From contig VGYW01000106.1 in NCBI GenBank assembly GCA_016872875.1, positions 1 through 20,893 on the forward strand: DNA of 20,893 bases. Direction: 5' to 3'. The first letter of the stretch is position 1. Each line of letters starts with the position of its first letter. The notes under the pieces are model-generated. The model saw only the letters and a program-made list of their open reading frames with translations. It did no database searches and was not told the origin of the DNA. The position numbers and the translations under genes were made by a program. Below are positions 5,980 to 14,872 of this stretch, one piece after another. The stretch comes from Planctomycetota bacterium. GTDB lineage: Bacteria; Planctomycetota; PUPC01; DSUN01.

Positions 5980-8900
5980 TCAGGCCGGGGTAGCCGGGAC
6001 CGGCGCGGGGGCCGGACGGGGGGCGTGGTTGCCGATGCGGACGCGGATGGCGTGAACGGCGTCACAGATGAGCGCGACGGCGGCGGCGACGCACAACGAC
6101 CAGAGGACGACGTTGACCTGGTCGCGATAGGCGTCCTCGTAGAGGGTGCGGGCGCCCAGGATGATGAGGGCGATGGCGATGAGGACGCCGAGTCGCCAGG
6201 CGCGGCTCACCCGCCGGAGCAGGCGCCAGAAGCCCAGCACCACGACCGCCACCCCCGCCGCAAGCCCGCCCTGAATCACGTAGTCAACCGAACTGCGAAG
6301 GTAGACGGAGCGTATCTCGCCCGGCTCCTTCATCGCCAGGAGGGTCTGGAAGCGGTAGAGGTTGGCCGTCTCTGGCTTGGCGCCGGTGTAGATGGAGACC
6401 TGGCCTCGTCCTCGCCCGCCGGCTCCTGAGCCGCCGAACTGCTGGAGCTGGTCCTGAACCTGCTCGTTGTAGTCCGGCGATGGAACGGCCCGCTTCACGA
6501 GCGACACGGGTGCCGCGGTCTCCGTGGGCACCATGGCCCGCGCGAGGCCGGCCAGCTCGGGGTCGAGGTGGGGCACGTGGCGCAGCGAGCCGTCGTGGCG
6601 GACCAATCCGTAGCCTTCGGGGAGCGAGAGCTGCCAGCCGAGCCGCATCGCGGGAATCGCCATCTTCGGGTAGGCCATCCGCAGGACGCCGTGGGCCTTC
6701 AGCGGGTCGGCCTTCAGGCCATAGCGCAGTTGCACGACGAACGAGCGGGCGCCGTCGCCCACCCCGGCGATGGGCACCTTGGTCCACGCCGTGTCGCCCT
6801 CCTGGGAGCGGACGGGTATGGCGCGGCGGCCGTCCACGAAGGCGTGCCACAGGTCGGCCCCCTTCGGGAGCTCGACGGCGAAGTTCTGCTCCCGCGTGTT
6901 CCGCAGCCGGCACGTCAGGTCGGTTATCTGGTTCCCGTCCTCGGTCAGCGTGGTCGAGAGGAGGCAGGCCTCGACGACGGCCACGAGGAGGTCGGCGGGG
7001 TCGTGCTTCGCGGCGGTGGCGTGGAGGGTGTAGGGGTGCTTGAGGTAGCGGAAGGCCAGGAGCAATGGGGTGGTGATCCCGAGCTTGAAGTCGCCGGGTA
7101 TCTCCTGCGGGTCAATGGGGGTCAGGCCGGCCATCGCGTCGCCCGCGGCGAGCTCGAGGTCGCTCCGCGCGGCCATCGCCAGGTAGCCGGTCTCGCGCTT
7201 CACGTCGAGCACCTGGTGGCCTGAGTGCTTGAGGTCAATCGCCTGCCCGCCCACCTTCTGCTCGTAGGTCAGGAACAGGTCGTAGCGGTCCTTCTTCTTC
7301 GCCTGGAGCGAGATGGTCCAGGTGTGGTTGGCCTTGTCCTCCTCGCGGTGCTTGATGTCCTCGCCCTTGAAGTCCACGTTCGTCGCCGTCTCGGGCAGTT
7401 GGATGCGGAAGGTCTGGACTCCCGCGTAGAGGATCGTGTAGCGGATGGTCACGGATGCCTGAAGGAGTGCCTCGCCGAGTGAGAGGAAGGTGAAGGTCTC
7501 GGCGGTGACGTGCGGCTCGATCGGCTCGGCGGCCACGAGGCCGCTCCAGGGCTGGGCGAAGTACTTGTAGGCGAGGAGCACCTTGCCCTTCTGAAGCTCG
7601 GCGGGCAGCTCCTTCACGTCTATCTCCGCCAGGCCCTCGGTCTTCCCCGTCTTCATCCGCAGGCTCTCGTCGCCGCGGACCGCCAGGAAGCCGGTCTCCT
7701 TCTCGGCGCCCAGCGCCTTGAAGACGGGCATGGGAACCTCCGCGAGCTTCTCGACGTCCATCTTGCCCGTGAGCTGAAGCGTGTAGCTGCCCTGGGTGCG
7801 CTGCTTGAGGGCCACGCCGAGGGTGTCGGCCTGGACCTTCCAGTCGTCTATGTTCGGCCCGTCGCAGCCGAGGAGCCTGAAGCCCTTGGGGAGCGCGACC
7901 TGGAGCTGGAAGATGCCGGCCTTGCGGATGTCGTAGGCCAGGCTCACCGTCACGTCCACACGCTTCTCGTTGACCTCCATCGCGGCGTGGATGGTGGCGG
8001 CGACCTCGGCCTCGACCTTGCTGAGCGCGATGGCGAGCTTGTAGGGGTGCTTGAGGTAGCGGAAGGCGAGCTCGGCGCCCGACCCCTTGCACTTCGGGAG
8101 GTCCGCCACGTCAATCTGCATGATCCCCTCGGCGGTCTTCGGCTCGACCTTGATGCCGCTGGTCGGGGCGAGGGCCACGTGGCCCCGCTCGCGCGCGACC
8201 TCAAGGAGCTCAATCGGCGCGACCTCCACCTGCATCTGCCCCACCGGGATCGGCTGCTCGGTCTCAAGCGTGAGCGAGTATTGCCCCTCGGCCTTCGACC
8301 GGAGGTCCACCGTCAGGCCATCGGCGTCACGCTCCCACGTGTTGATGTTCTCCCCCTCGAGGTCCACCAGCTTCACGTCCTTGCCCAGGCGGATGCGGAG
8401 GCGGAAGATGCCGGCGTCCTTGATCGTGTAGGCGATCTGCGAGGAGCAGCGGAGCGCCTCGGGGCTGACGCGCACGACCGAGGTGACTTCGGCTGCGACC
8501 TTCGCCTCGACCTCGCTGACTTTCGCCTCGACGCTGAACGGCCTCTGGAGGTAGCGGTAGCCCAGGTGAACCTGGTCCTTGAGGGTCTGGAAGGCCGCGG
8601 GCATCTCGCGCACGTCCACCTGCGTGACCCCCTCGACCTTCGTCGGCTCGACCTTGAGGCCCTTCCAGACGAGGATGCCGAGGGCGCCCGTCTCGCGCTC
8701 CACCCCCTGGGCGGCGATGGCGGGCACGCTGAACGCCGCCGCCTCGCCGAGCTTCCCCTTACCGATGGCCTGCTCGAGCTGGAGCTCGAGGTGGTAGCTG
8801 CCGCTGACCTCCTCGACGAGTTGGAGCTTGAGGAGGCGCTGGGGGGCCTGGGGCGCCACGTCCCAGCTCCGCAGCGTCTCGCCCTTCACGCTCAGCAGCG

Positions 8901-9747
8901 TGGCGCCCTCGGGCAGCGCCACGGTCAGCTCCTTCACCTTCCCCTGGAGGATCGTGTAGTCGAGCGTCGTGTCAATGCGGAGAACTCCGCGGCCGACCGT
9001 CACCCGCGCGCTCTGGTCGGCGAAGAGGACGGGCGGCACCACCTTCGCCTCCACCTTCGGCTTCCAGGTCAGCGTCACCGCAGGGCTGGGCGCGCCGTAG
9101 ACCGTCACCACGGTGTCGGTGCCCGACGCCTTGGTCTCGTAGCTCACGTCGGGCGCGAGCGAGAGCTCGAGCGACGTGCCCGGCAGGGTCAGCTCCGTCG
9201 TCGCCTTCGCCGCGCTGATGAGCGGCACGGTCAGCGTGCAAATCTTCTCCTTCTCCTTCTTCTGCTGCACGCGGGCGACGAACTGGATTTCGGCGTTGTA
9301 TTGGCCCTCCTCGGCCGTGCGGATGAGATAGCCTGCGGCGCCGCGGATGAGCTTCGCCTCCTTCGCCCGCCGCCCGGTGAAGCTGAAGCTCGTCAGCGAC
9401 ACCTCCGCGGGCAGCACGAGGAGCTCCTGCGGCTTCCTGCTCAGCGACTCGAAGGCGAGCGACAGCTTCAGCTTCGCCACCGTCTCCCCAATCATCCCCG
9501 TCGTCGTGGCCTCATTGAGCACGAGCTCCATCTTCGGGGGCGGGGGAGGCGGCGGCGGGGTTGGCGGCGCCGGCGTCGGAACCGGTGCCGGCGCAGGCGG
9601 CGCCGGCGTGGGCGGTGCAGGCGCGGGCGCTGCCACGGGCGCAGGGGTTGCCGGCGCTTCAGGCTTCTCCGCCTTCTCACCAGCCACCACGCCAACCGAC
9701 ATTGCGACCACCAGCCCCACGACCCAGAACAGCTCTCTTCGTCTCAT
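5980..9747 (-). CDS. giant envelope protein with five ~170-residue repeats and C-terminal membrane helices
   Basis: I place the start at the ATG at 9747-9745 (1255 aa) because AGGGGG lies 7 bases upstream and the protein then opens with a clear signal peptide (MRRRELFWVVGLVVAMSVGV). An upstream extension to 9840 would be translated from a repeat. Residues about 28-68 are a Pro/Ala-rich spacer ending in a run of prolines. An N-terminal beta domain follows, then five homologous repeats beginning near residues 247, 424, 590, 755 and 927. Each has a strand of the type YTI..AGIFRLRIRLPKG, a GEN/GPNI turn, a GSY.L.L strand, then ERETG.LA and a FRYLKHPY motif. A Gly-rich stretch leads to three predicted helices (about 1155-1177, 1184-1203, 1212-1233). 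It should be anchored with its bulk outside the cytoplasm. I know no characterised homologue; the next gene upstream is a paralogue. Confidence 0.75.
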   Translation of the reverse strand: MRRRELFWVVGLVVAMSVGVVAGEKAEKPEAPATPAPVAAPAPAPPTPAPPAPAPVPTPAPPTPPPPPPPPKMELVLNEATTTGMIGETVAKLKLSLAFESLSRKPQELLVLPAEVSLTSFSFTGRRAKEAKLIRGAAGYLIRTAEEGQYNAEIQFVARVQQKKEKEKICTLTVPLISAAKATTELTLPGTSLELSLAPDVSYETKASGTDTVVTVYGAPSPAVTLTWKPKVEAKVVPPVLFADQSARVTVGRGVLRIDTTLDYTILQGKVKELTVALPEGATLLSVKGETLRSWDVAPQAPQRLLKLQLVEEVSGSYHLELQLEQAIGKGKLGEAAAFSVPAIAAQGVERETGALGILVWKGLKVEPTKVEGVTQVDVREMPAAFQTLKDQVHLGYRYLQRPFSVEAKVSEVEAKVAAEVTSVVRVSPEALRCSSQIAYTIKDAGIFRLRIRLGKDVKLVDLEGENINTWERDADGLTVDLRSKAEGQYSLTLETEQPIPVGQMQVEVAPIELLEVARERGHVALAPTSGIKVEPKTAEGIMQIDVADLPKCKGSGAELAFRYLKHPYKLAIALSKVEAEVAATIHAAMEVNEKRVDVTVSLAYDIRKAGIFQLQVALPKGFRLLGCDGPNIDDWKVQADTLGVALKQRTQGSYTLQLTGKMDVEKLAEVPMPVFKALGAEKETGFLAVRGDESLRMKTGKTEGLAEIDVKELPAELQKGKVLLAYKYFAQPWSGLVAAEPIEPHVTAETFTFLSLGEALLQASVTIRYTILYAGVQTFRIQLPETATNVDFKGEDIKHREEDKANHTWTISLQAKKKDRYDLFLTYEQKVGGQAIDLKHSGHQVLDVKRETGYLAMAARSDLELAAGDAMAGLTPIDPQEIPGDFKLGITTPLLLAFRYLKHPYTLHATAAKHDPADLLVAVVEACLLSTTLTEDGNQITDLTCRLRNTREQNFAVELPKGADLWHAFVDGRRAIPVRSQEGDTAWTKVPIAGVGDGARSFVVQLRYGLKADPLKAHGVLRMAYPKMAIPAMRLGWQLSLPEGYGLVRHDGSLRHVPHLDPELAGLARAMVPTETAAPVSLVKRAVPSPDYNEQVQDQLQQFGGSGAGGRGRGQVSIYTGAKPETANLYRFQTLLAMKEPGEIRSVYLRSSVDYVIQGGLAAGVAVVVLGFWRLLRRVSRAWRLGVLIAIALIILGARTLYEDAYRDQVNVVLWSLCVAAAVALICDAVHAIRVRIGNHAPRPAPAPVPATPA

Positions 9748-9790
9748 CGCGGGTCCCCCTATTCCAGAAGGGTTCGGAAGGGTCAACGGG

Positions 9791-9846
9791 TTCGTAGTGC
9801 GGGCTCCAGCCCGTCTCCTCCCACGGCCTGAAGGCCGCACTACGAA
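9791..9846. repeat. inverted-repeat element between the two giant genes
   Basis: TTCGTAGTGCGG (9791-9802) is perfectly complementary to 9835-9846. Inside are two small hairpins, GGGCT-CC-AGCCC (9801-9812) and CGGCC-TGAA-GGCCG (9824-9837). The whole element fills half of the 109-base gap between the paralogues. It has no U-run, so it is not a standard terminator; it could adjust the relative expression of the two genes by folding in the message, or be a passive dispersed repeat. Confidence 0.7.
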
Positions 9847-9856
9847 CTGCCCGCCT

Positions 9857-12800
9857 TCATTCTTCCGGGCGGTCCAATTCCCTCTTCGGTTCCTTCTCAG
9901 TGTCTTTCTCAGTGCTCTCAGTGCCCTCTGTGGTGAGACTCTTCTTCTTCCTTCTCACCTTCTTCGCGGCGCCGAGGGCCACGAGCGCCGCCAGGCCGGC
10001 CACCCCCAGCGCCAGCACCCCCTTCGCGGGACGGTGCGACGCCGTCGGCCGGCAATCCAGCTCGATCTCCCCCTGCGCCTCACCCGTCACCGGGCGGTGG
10101 AAGACGTAGGGGAGCGTGTTCTCGCTCGGAAGCTCGAACGCGATCGGCAGCGCCCCCTTCTGCCGTCCGCCGCGCACCGGCGCATAGCGGTACTGCGAGG
10201 CCTGCGGCTGGCCCATCGCCACCTTCGCCACCCGCCGCGCCCCAGGCCTTGCCGGGGGCTTCTCGCCTGGCCCGGGCTCGGGTTTGTATTCCGGTCCTGG
10301 TTCAGCGTCGGGCCGCACCCCAGTGGAGGGCTTGACCGCGGTGGAAGGCTTCGGCCTGGTCGGCGTCTCCATCGCCACGAGCTCCTTCGGCTCAGGCGCG
10401 CCTGGCCTCGCGCGCGGGGCCGGCCGAGGCACGGCCCTGATGCGACTCCGCTGGCCCAGCCGGTCCATGAGCATCTTCTGGCCGTGGTCGAGCGGCTTGC
10501 CGCGGCCATCGCGCTCGATCACCTTGGCAGCATCGTCAATGTCCTCACCCGGCGCTTCGGCCCGGAGGCGGGCCAGACTGTCCTGGAGCAGAATCTCGGC
10601 GTCCTCTCCCAGCCGGCCGAGGTCAACCTTCGGAGCGAGGAACCTGGCCCTCGCGCCCGCGCGCGCGAACTGCTCGGCCGCCTCGTTGTAGCGGCCCTCC
10701 TTGTGGAGCCGCTTCGCCTCGTCGAACTGGCTCTTGAGCTCCCTGCTCTGCGCCTCGAGGGCGACGGAGCGCTGCAAGGTGTACTTGGCCGTCAGGTCGC
10801 CGAAGCGCTGCTCGTCAATCTTCAGGCCGAGCTTGCCGCCGACCTTCTTCAGCCCCTCGAGGGCCTCCTTGTCGTTGGGGTCGCGCTGGACCCTCTGCTC
10901 GAAGTACTTGAGCGCCCCCCAGGCGCCCATGTCGGCGTAGCTGGCGGCGCCCTTCTCGGACTGCTCCTCCTCGGCCTTGTACTCCGTCTCGTAGCGGTCC
11001 ACAAGCTCGCGCGCGGTGATCGCCTCGTCCAGGGTGGGGGACGTTGCGGGTCCCCGCATCTCTCTCCCATCTGTGGGTGGCGAGAAGCGGCGGCCGGGGA
11101 GCAACTCCTTCAGCCTCGGGGAGTCATAGGCGTGGAACTCCACGTGGCTGTCGAAGAAGAGGACATTGACGCCGCCGGCGCCCTCCATGTAGCCCATTGG
11201 CTCATTGGGCGGGAAGTCATCCCTCATGGCCATCCCGTCGTAGAGGTAGACGAATGGCCGGTTGGTCGTGGGGTCGAACCAGACGCTATCGTCGGGGATG
11301 ATGTTGCTTTTCCGCAGTGCGCGCAGTGTGTTCGGATAGAAGCGGTTGTCGCCGGCCTCGTTCAGGTAGGTGGCCATCGCCTTGGCGATCTGGTTGAGGT
11401 TGTTGCGGGCGCGGGTGCGGCGGGCCTCGGAGCGCGCGGCGCTCATCACAGGCAGGAACATCCCGGCAAGGACGAGGCCGATTGCCAGGCAGACGAGGAG
11501 CACGGCTGCGGCCCTGGCGAACGAGATGGGCCGGCGCAGGAATGACCTTTTGCGCGCCTCCGTGCTGCGGCGCCTAGCCCGCTTCATGGCTCGCACGATG
11601 CCGAAGCCGACGGCCACGGCCACAGCAGCCGCGCCGAGCAGCCCCAGGAACACGCCGGCCCACGGCTCGACCCAGCGCCAGAGCTGCGAGAGGGCGCGCG
11701 ACTCGTCGTCGAACATCGAGCCGACGAGCGTCATCTCGCGGTCGCCCGGCGGACGGAAGAGGAGGCTCATGTTGCCGTCGGCGCTCTGGGCGCGGAAGCC
11801 GCGAGGGAGGTAGACGGCCCAGCTCAGGGCCTCGGTGCGAACGTCCACGGGCGGCGAGGCGAGCTTGACCGTGCGACCGCCCGCGAGCGGCTCGCGCTGC
11901 TCGGTGTAGACGACCGAGACCTCGACGGCGCGGTCAGCGCCCCGCTTGCCCAGGAGCGGCACGAGGCGCGCGCCATCGGGCGCAGCCGCAGCGCTCACCG
12001 GCTCGCCGTCCACGTAGGCGCCCAGGAGCACGGCCTCCTGCGGCAGGCCGATGCGGAGGAACTGGCGGTTCGCGTTCCGTATGTCGTAGGTGAGCTGGGT
12101 CACGGTCTGCCCGTCGGGCCGCAACATCGTCTCCACCACGGCGCCCAGGGCTTTGGCCTGGAGCACCTCCGCCTGCCCGAGCACGTCCACCCGCAGCCGC
12201 AGCCCGCAGCGGTTCGTGTAGCGATAGGCCGCGAGGACCGGCCGGCCGCGAACCGAGGCCAGAAGGTCGCTCGGCGCAGCATCCGCGGCATCCACCTCGG
12301 CCAGCCCGTCTCGCTGTTCTACCGCCACCTCAACGCGGTCGCTCTCTCTGGCCACGAGGATGGCGCCCTCGTGTCGCGCGGCGCCTGGGGCCTCGATGGC
12401 GCCTATGGTACAGGCGCCGCCCTCGGCGGGGATCAGGTGGTCCCAAGTCACCCGCAGGGGGTAGTCGCCCTGGACCTTTCGTGCGAGGCGGACCTCCCAG
12501 TCGCGCCCTGAGAGCCTGCTGCTCCTGATGTCGGCGCCCTGCACCGAGGAGTTGGCGGCACCCTCCGGCAGGCGGAGGGCGAGGGAGTTCACGGGCGCCT
12601 TCTGGATCGAGAAGAGGAGCTCCGCCTCGGCCGCGACCTGGCCCGGCCTGGCGGCCAGCACCGTGGCGCTCCTGACCTCGATGGCCGGCTCGATGGCGGT
12701 CGCCGCGAGGGTGAGCTCCCAGTCGGGGGCCTCCTGGGCGAAGGCCAGTTGGCGCTCGGCTCCGCGGCGGGCCTCCAGGCCCTTGGTGCCCGCCGCCCGG

Positions 12801-14872
12801 AGGGCGACGGGCACCCCGGCCCGGACGAGCAGCTCACCCTGCCAGCGCCGCGCCCCTTCCAGCGCCGGCCCGCGGAGCGCTATTGCGGAGTTCATGAACT
12901 CCGCAATAGGCGCGGCCACGCGTTGGCTGAAGCGCGCTGACAGCTTGGCCGCGCCCTTCACACCCCTCGCCAGCGCGACCCGCAGCTCGCGGGACTTCGC
13001 GTCGAACTCCCAGTCCCGCAGCACAGATTTCTCGACCGGCGGCTTGTCGGGCACTGGCTCCGCCGCCGTCGCCGCCACCTCGAGGGGCACGACGCCATCG
13101 GGGACGCGGACGCGCCAGGCGAAGACCTCGCCGCGGTGCACTTCGCAGTGCCATGCAACCTCGCGGGTCCAGCCGTCGTCGCTGAGCGTGGCGGTCTCTT
13201 TCGCCTCGGCGTCGAACTCCGGCTGAAGGGGGGCGGTCTCCACGGCCACGAGGCTGTTCGGCCTATCGAAGCAGCGATAGGCGAGGCGCGGGGCGAGCTT
13301 CTGGGCCCAGTCGGGCAGGAGGCGGACGTCCACCTGCTCGGCCTCGGCCGCGCGGGCGTGGCGGAGCTCGACGTCGGCGCTCGCCGCCACGCCCACCAGG
13401 CCGCTCTGCCGCTCGACCCCCACGGCCAGCAGCCGCGGGATCACCACGCCGTCCGCACGCTCGATGGCGCGCTGGACGACGAGGCTGACCTGCACCTTGT
13501 CCTTCACAAGCTCGCGGAGCCGTATCGTCAGCACCCCGCCCTCAACATCGTAGCCGAGGAGCCCGGGGCAGGATGCCTCAAGCACGTCGGCCCCCTGGCC
13601 GACCTGAATCTGGAGTTGGCGGACGCCAACGTCGAGGATTGTGAAATCAATGACGGCCCGCTGGGTGATTACGCCGCGTTCGAGCTGTGCGACGGCGGCC
13701 ACGGCGGCGGTCAGGCGCGCGGGCAGCGGCTCGGTCGCCAGCCGCACGGAGGCGGGGAGGCGAGGGTAGACGAGGACGAGGGTCTGGCGTCCCGCCGCCT
13801 CGTCGGGCGCGTAGCCGTCGCTCACCCGCTCCACCCCGCTGCGGTCGGCCGCCTTCAGAAGCAGGCCCGGCTCGGCGCGGAAGTAGACCCGGCCTCCCTG
13901 GTGCTGCGCGCCCTCCACCACAACCGGCTGCCAGACGAGGCCAGCCTTCCCCGCAAGTTGCTCGCAGACGACCGTCAGTTCGGCCTTCGTCCGCACCGGC
14001 CCGCGAAGCTCGACGCTCACCTTGCCGCCCGCCTGCTCCCAGCGGGCCACAGGCGAGACGCCTGTGCCACCGGGGCCGGCCAGCGAGCGGAGCTGGCCCC
14101 CCTCGGGCAGGAGCAAGCTGAGGCTGCGGACCTCGCCCTGGAGGACCTCGATGGCGAGCACGGCCTCGGACCGAAGGCTCGCGGCGGCCACGCTCACGCT
14201 CGTGTCGGCCTCCACGCGGAACACGGGCGGCACCTCCTTGGCGGGGGGCGCCGCACGCCACTGGAGCACGAGCAGTTCGCAGGCGGGCGGGTGGAGCCGC
14301 AGCCTGCCGGCCGCCGCTTCCACCGGCGCCGCGGGCGTGGCCGCCAGCTCACGCAGGTCGCCTGGAAGGTCCATCACCAGTTGGGTTGCGGGGAGGATGG
14401 GGATGGCGGAGAGCCGTGGCCCATCCTCCGGCGCCCCTGCCGGCGCCCAGTCTCGCGGGAGCGCGCCCGCGCGGTCGAGCTTCCGCAGCATGGCCGCGAG
14501 CGGCTTCGCAGTCTCGGCGTCCTTCGCCACCGGCACGCGGAACGCGAAGCGTAGCTCGGCGGCCTTCGGCTTCGGGAAGAGCCACCCGCCCACTGGGAGA
14601 ATGTGGAGCCAGTAGGCGTCGTCGCGGACGACCAGCCGGGCGTCCGTCGCGGGGGGCAGTTGGCCGACGAGTGGGAAGCAGGCGGGCATGAGGCGGAGCG
14701 CGGTTTCACCGCGGACTGGGCGAGTGAACTCCAAGACTACATCCACAACCAACGCGGAGTCGCGGACCGCCGCGTGATACGTGGCCCGCTCCAGCGGCGT
14801 CTCGCCGCCAGACACCACCGAGCCAATGGCCAGAGCAACAGCCAACGCCAGACCGACCCTGAATCCGCCCAT
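9857..14872 (-). CDS. giant fusion: five-repeat ectodomain, pseudopilin-like segment, TPRs and proline-rich tail
   Basis: I prefer the ATG at 14872 (1671 aa): GGAGGG at 14885-14880 sits 7 bases upstream, and a good signal peptide follows (MGGFRVGLALAVALAIGSVV). The ATG at 14887 has no ribosome-binding site. Five repeats near residues 217, 387, 555, 724 and 900 match those of the downstream paralogue in spacing and motifs (FTILDVGVRQLQIQV, YDIRNANRQFLRIGLP). Two membrane helices follow (about 1067-1093 and 1115-1137). The second runs into FLPVMSAARSEARRTRARNN, which matches the start of DUF1559-type pseudopilins, and VNVLFFDSHVEFH (about 1233-1245) fits their usual C-terminal motif. TPR-like helices (about 1311-1434), a Pro-rich region and a last helix (about 1615-1635) complete it. 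The tail ends in repeat-encoded TTEGTESTEKDTEK. Function unknown; surface assembly or scaffolding is a guess. Confidence 0.75.
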   Translation of the reverse strand: MGGFRVGLALAVALAIGSVVSGGETPLERATYHAAVRDSALVVDVVLEFTRPVRGETALRLMPACFPLVGQLPPATDARLVVRDDAYWLHILPVGGWLFPKPKAAELRFAFRVPVAKDAETAKPLAAMLRKLDRAGALPRDWAPAGAPEDGPRLSAIPILPATQLVMDLPGDLRELAATPAAPVEAAAGRLRLHPPACELLVLQWRAAPPAKEVPPVFRVEADTSVSVAAASLRSEAVLAIEVLQGEVRSLSLLLPEGGQLRSLAGPGGTGVSPVARWEQAGGKVSVELRGPVRTKAELTVVCEQLAGKAGLVWQPVVVEGAQHQGGRVYFRAEPGLLLKAADRSGVERVSDGYAPDEAAGRQTLVLVYPRLPASVRLATEPLPARLTAAVAAVAQLERGVITQRAVIDFTILDVGVRQLQIQVGQGADVLEASCPGLLGYDVEGGVLTIRLRELVKDKVQVSLVVQRAIERADGVVIPRLLAVGVERQSGLVGVAASADVELRHARAAEAEQVDVRLLPDWAQKLAPRLAYRCFDRPNSLVAVETAPLQPEFDAEAKETATLSDDGWTREVAWHCEVHRGEVFAWRVRVPDGVVPLEVAATAAEPVPDKPPVEKSVLRDWEFDAKSRELRVALARGVKGAAKLSARFSQRVAAPIAEFMNSAIALRGPALEGARRWQGELLVRAGVPVALRAAGTKGLEARRGAERQLAFAQEAPDWELTLAATAIEPAIEVRSATVLAARPGQVAAEAELLFSIQKAPVNSLALRLPEGAANSSVQGADIRSSRLSGRDWEVRLARKVQGDYPLRVTWDHLIPAEGGACTIGAIEAPGAARHEGAILVARESDRVEVAVEQRDGLAEVDAADAAPSDLLASVRGRPVLAAYRYTNRCGLRLRVDVLGQAEVLQAKALGAVVETMLRPDGQTVTQLTYDIRNANRQFLRIGLPQEAVLLGAYVDGEPVSAAAAPDGARLVPLLGKRGADRAVEVSVVYTEQREPLAGGRTVKLASPPVDVRTEALSWAVYLPRGFRAQSADGNMSLLFRPPGDREMTLVGSMFDDESRALSQLWRWVEPWAGVFLGLLGAAAVAVAVGFGIVRAMKRARRRSTEARKRSFLRRPISFARAAAVLLVCLAIGLVLAGMFLPVMSAARSEARRTRARNNLNQIAKAMATYLNEAGDNRFYPNTLRALRKSNIIPDDSVWFDPTTNRPFVYLYDGMAMRDDFPPNEPMGYMEGAGGVNVLFFDSHVEFHAYDSPRLKELLPGRRFSPPTDGREMRGPATSPTLDEAITARELVDRYETEYKAEEEQSEKGAASYADMGAWGALKYFEQRVQRDPNDKEALEGLKKVGGKLGLKIDEQRFGDLTAKYTLQRSVALEAQSRELKSQFDEAKRLHKEGRYNEAAEQFARAGARARFLAPKVDLGRLGEDAEILLQDSLARLRAEAPGEDIDDAAKVIERDGRGKPLDHGQKMLMDRLGQRSRIRAVPRPAPRARPGAPEPKELVAMETPTRPKPSTAVKPSTGVRPDAEPGPEYKPEPGPGEKPPARPGARRVAKVAMGQPQASQYRYAPVRGGRQKGALPIAFELPSENTLPYVFHRPVTGEAQGEIELDCRPTASHRPAKGVLALGVAGLAALVALGAAKKVRRKKKSLTTEGTESTEKDTEKEPKRELDRPEE
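9892..9936 (-). repeat. CACTGAG-type tandem repeat forming the C-terminus of the giant fusion
   Basis: Read on the minus strand, the units are CACAGAGGG, CACTGAGAG, CACTGAGAAAGA and CACTGAGAA, that is a 9-base unit with one 12-base variant. All lengths are multiples of three and give the peptide TTEGTESTEKDTEK just before the stop. It follows directly on the basic segment after the last membrane helix. The repeat supplies a charged cytoplasmic-type tail or is simply read through. Confidence 0.75.
12880..12909. repeat. perfect 30-bp palindrome inside the giant fusion gene
   Basis: Positions 12880-12894 are exactly the reverse complement of 12895-12909 with no loop; the centre is TTCATGAA. A further GCG/CGC pair continues beyond one unpaired base. 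In the gene's frame it encodes IAEFMNSAI, placed between RVAAP and ALRGPALEG. In the paralogue the corresponding place has ordinary loop sequence. It behaves like an in-frame palindromic element. Confidence 0.85.
14048..14066. repeat. short perfect hairpin inside the giant fusion gene
   Basis: CACAGGCG (14048-14055) and CGCCTGTG (14059-14066) flank the loop AGA. In frame it encodes GTGVSPVAR right after repeat 1 of the protein (…LRSLAG). On the opposite strand the same DNA reads RRDACAT. From memory, peptides of both kinds recur in proteins predicted from planctomycete and other PVC genomes, as expected of a dispersed element. Confidence 0.65.

Noticed and set aside
7510..9831. 773-aa plus-strand open frame rich in Leu/Arg/His/Asp
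   Set aside because: Antisense to the signal-peptide-bearing giant repeat gene; composition reflects the reverse complement of that gene.
11037..11055. GGGGAC/GTCCCC hairpin inside the giant fusion
   Set aside because: Only a 6-bp stem, common by chance in GC-rich DNA; not claimed as an element.
9347..11545. 732-aa plus-strand open frame spanning the gap between the giant genes
   Set aside because: It crosses two well-supported genes and the proline-rich and repeat regions; its Gly/Ala runs are the antisense of proline-rich coding.
13136..14554. 472-aa plus-strand open frame containing GHRRDACATG
   Set aside because: Shadow of the giant fusion; the peptide comes from the hairpin at 14048-14066.
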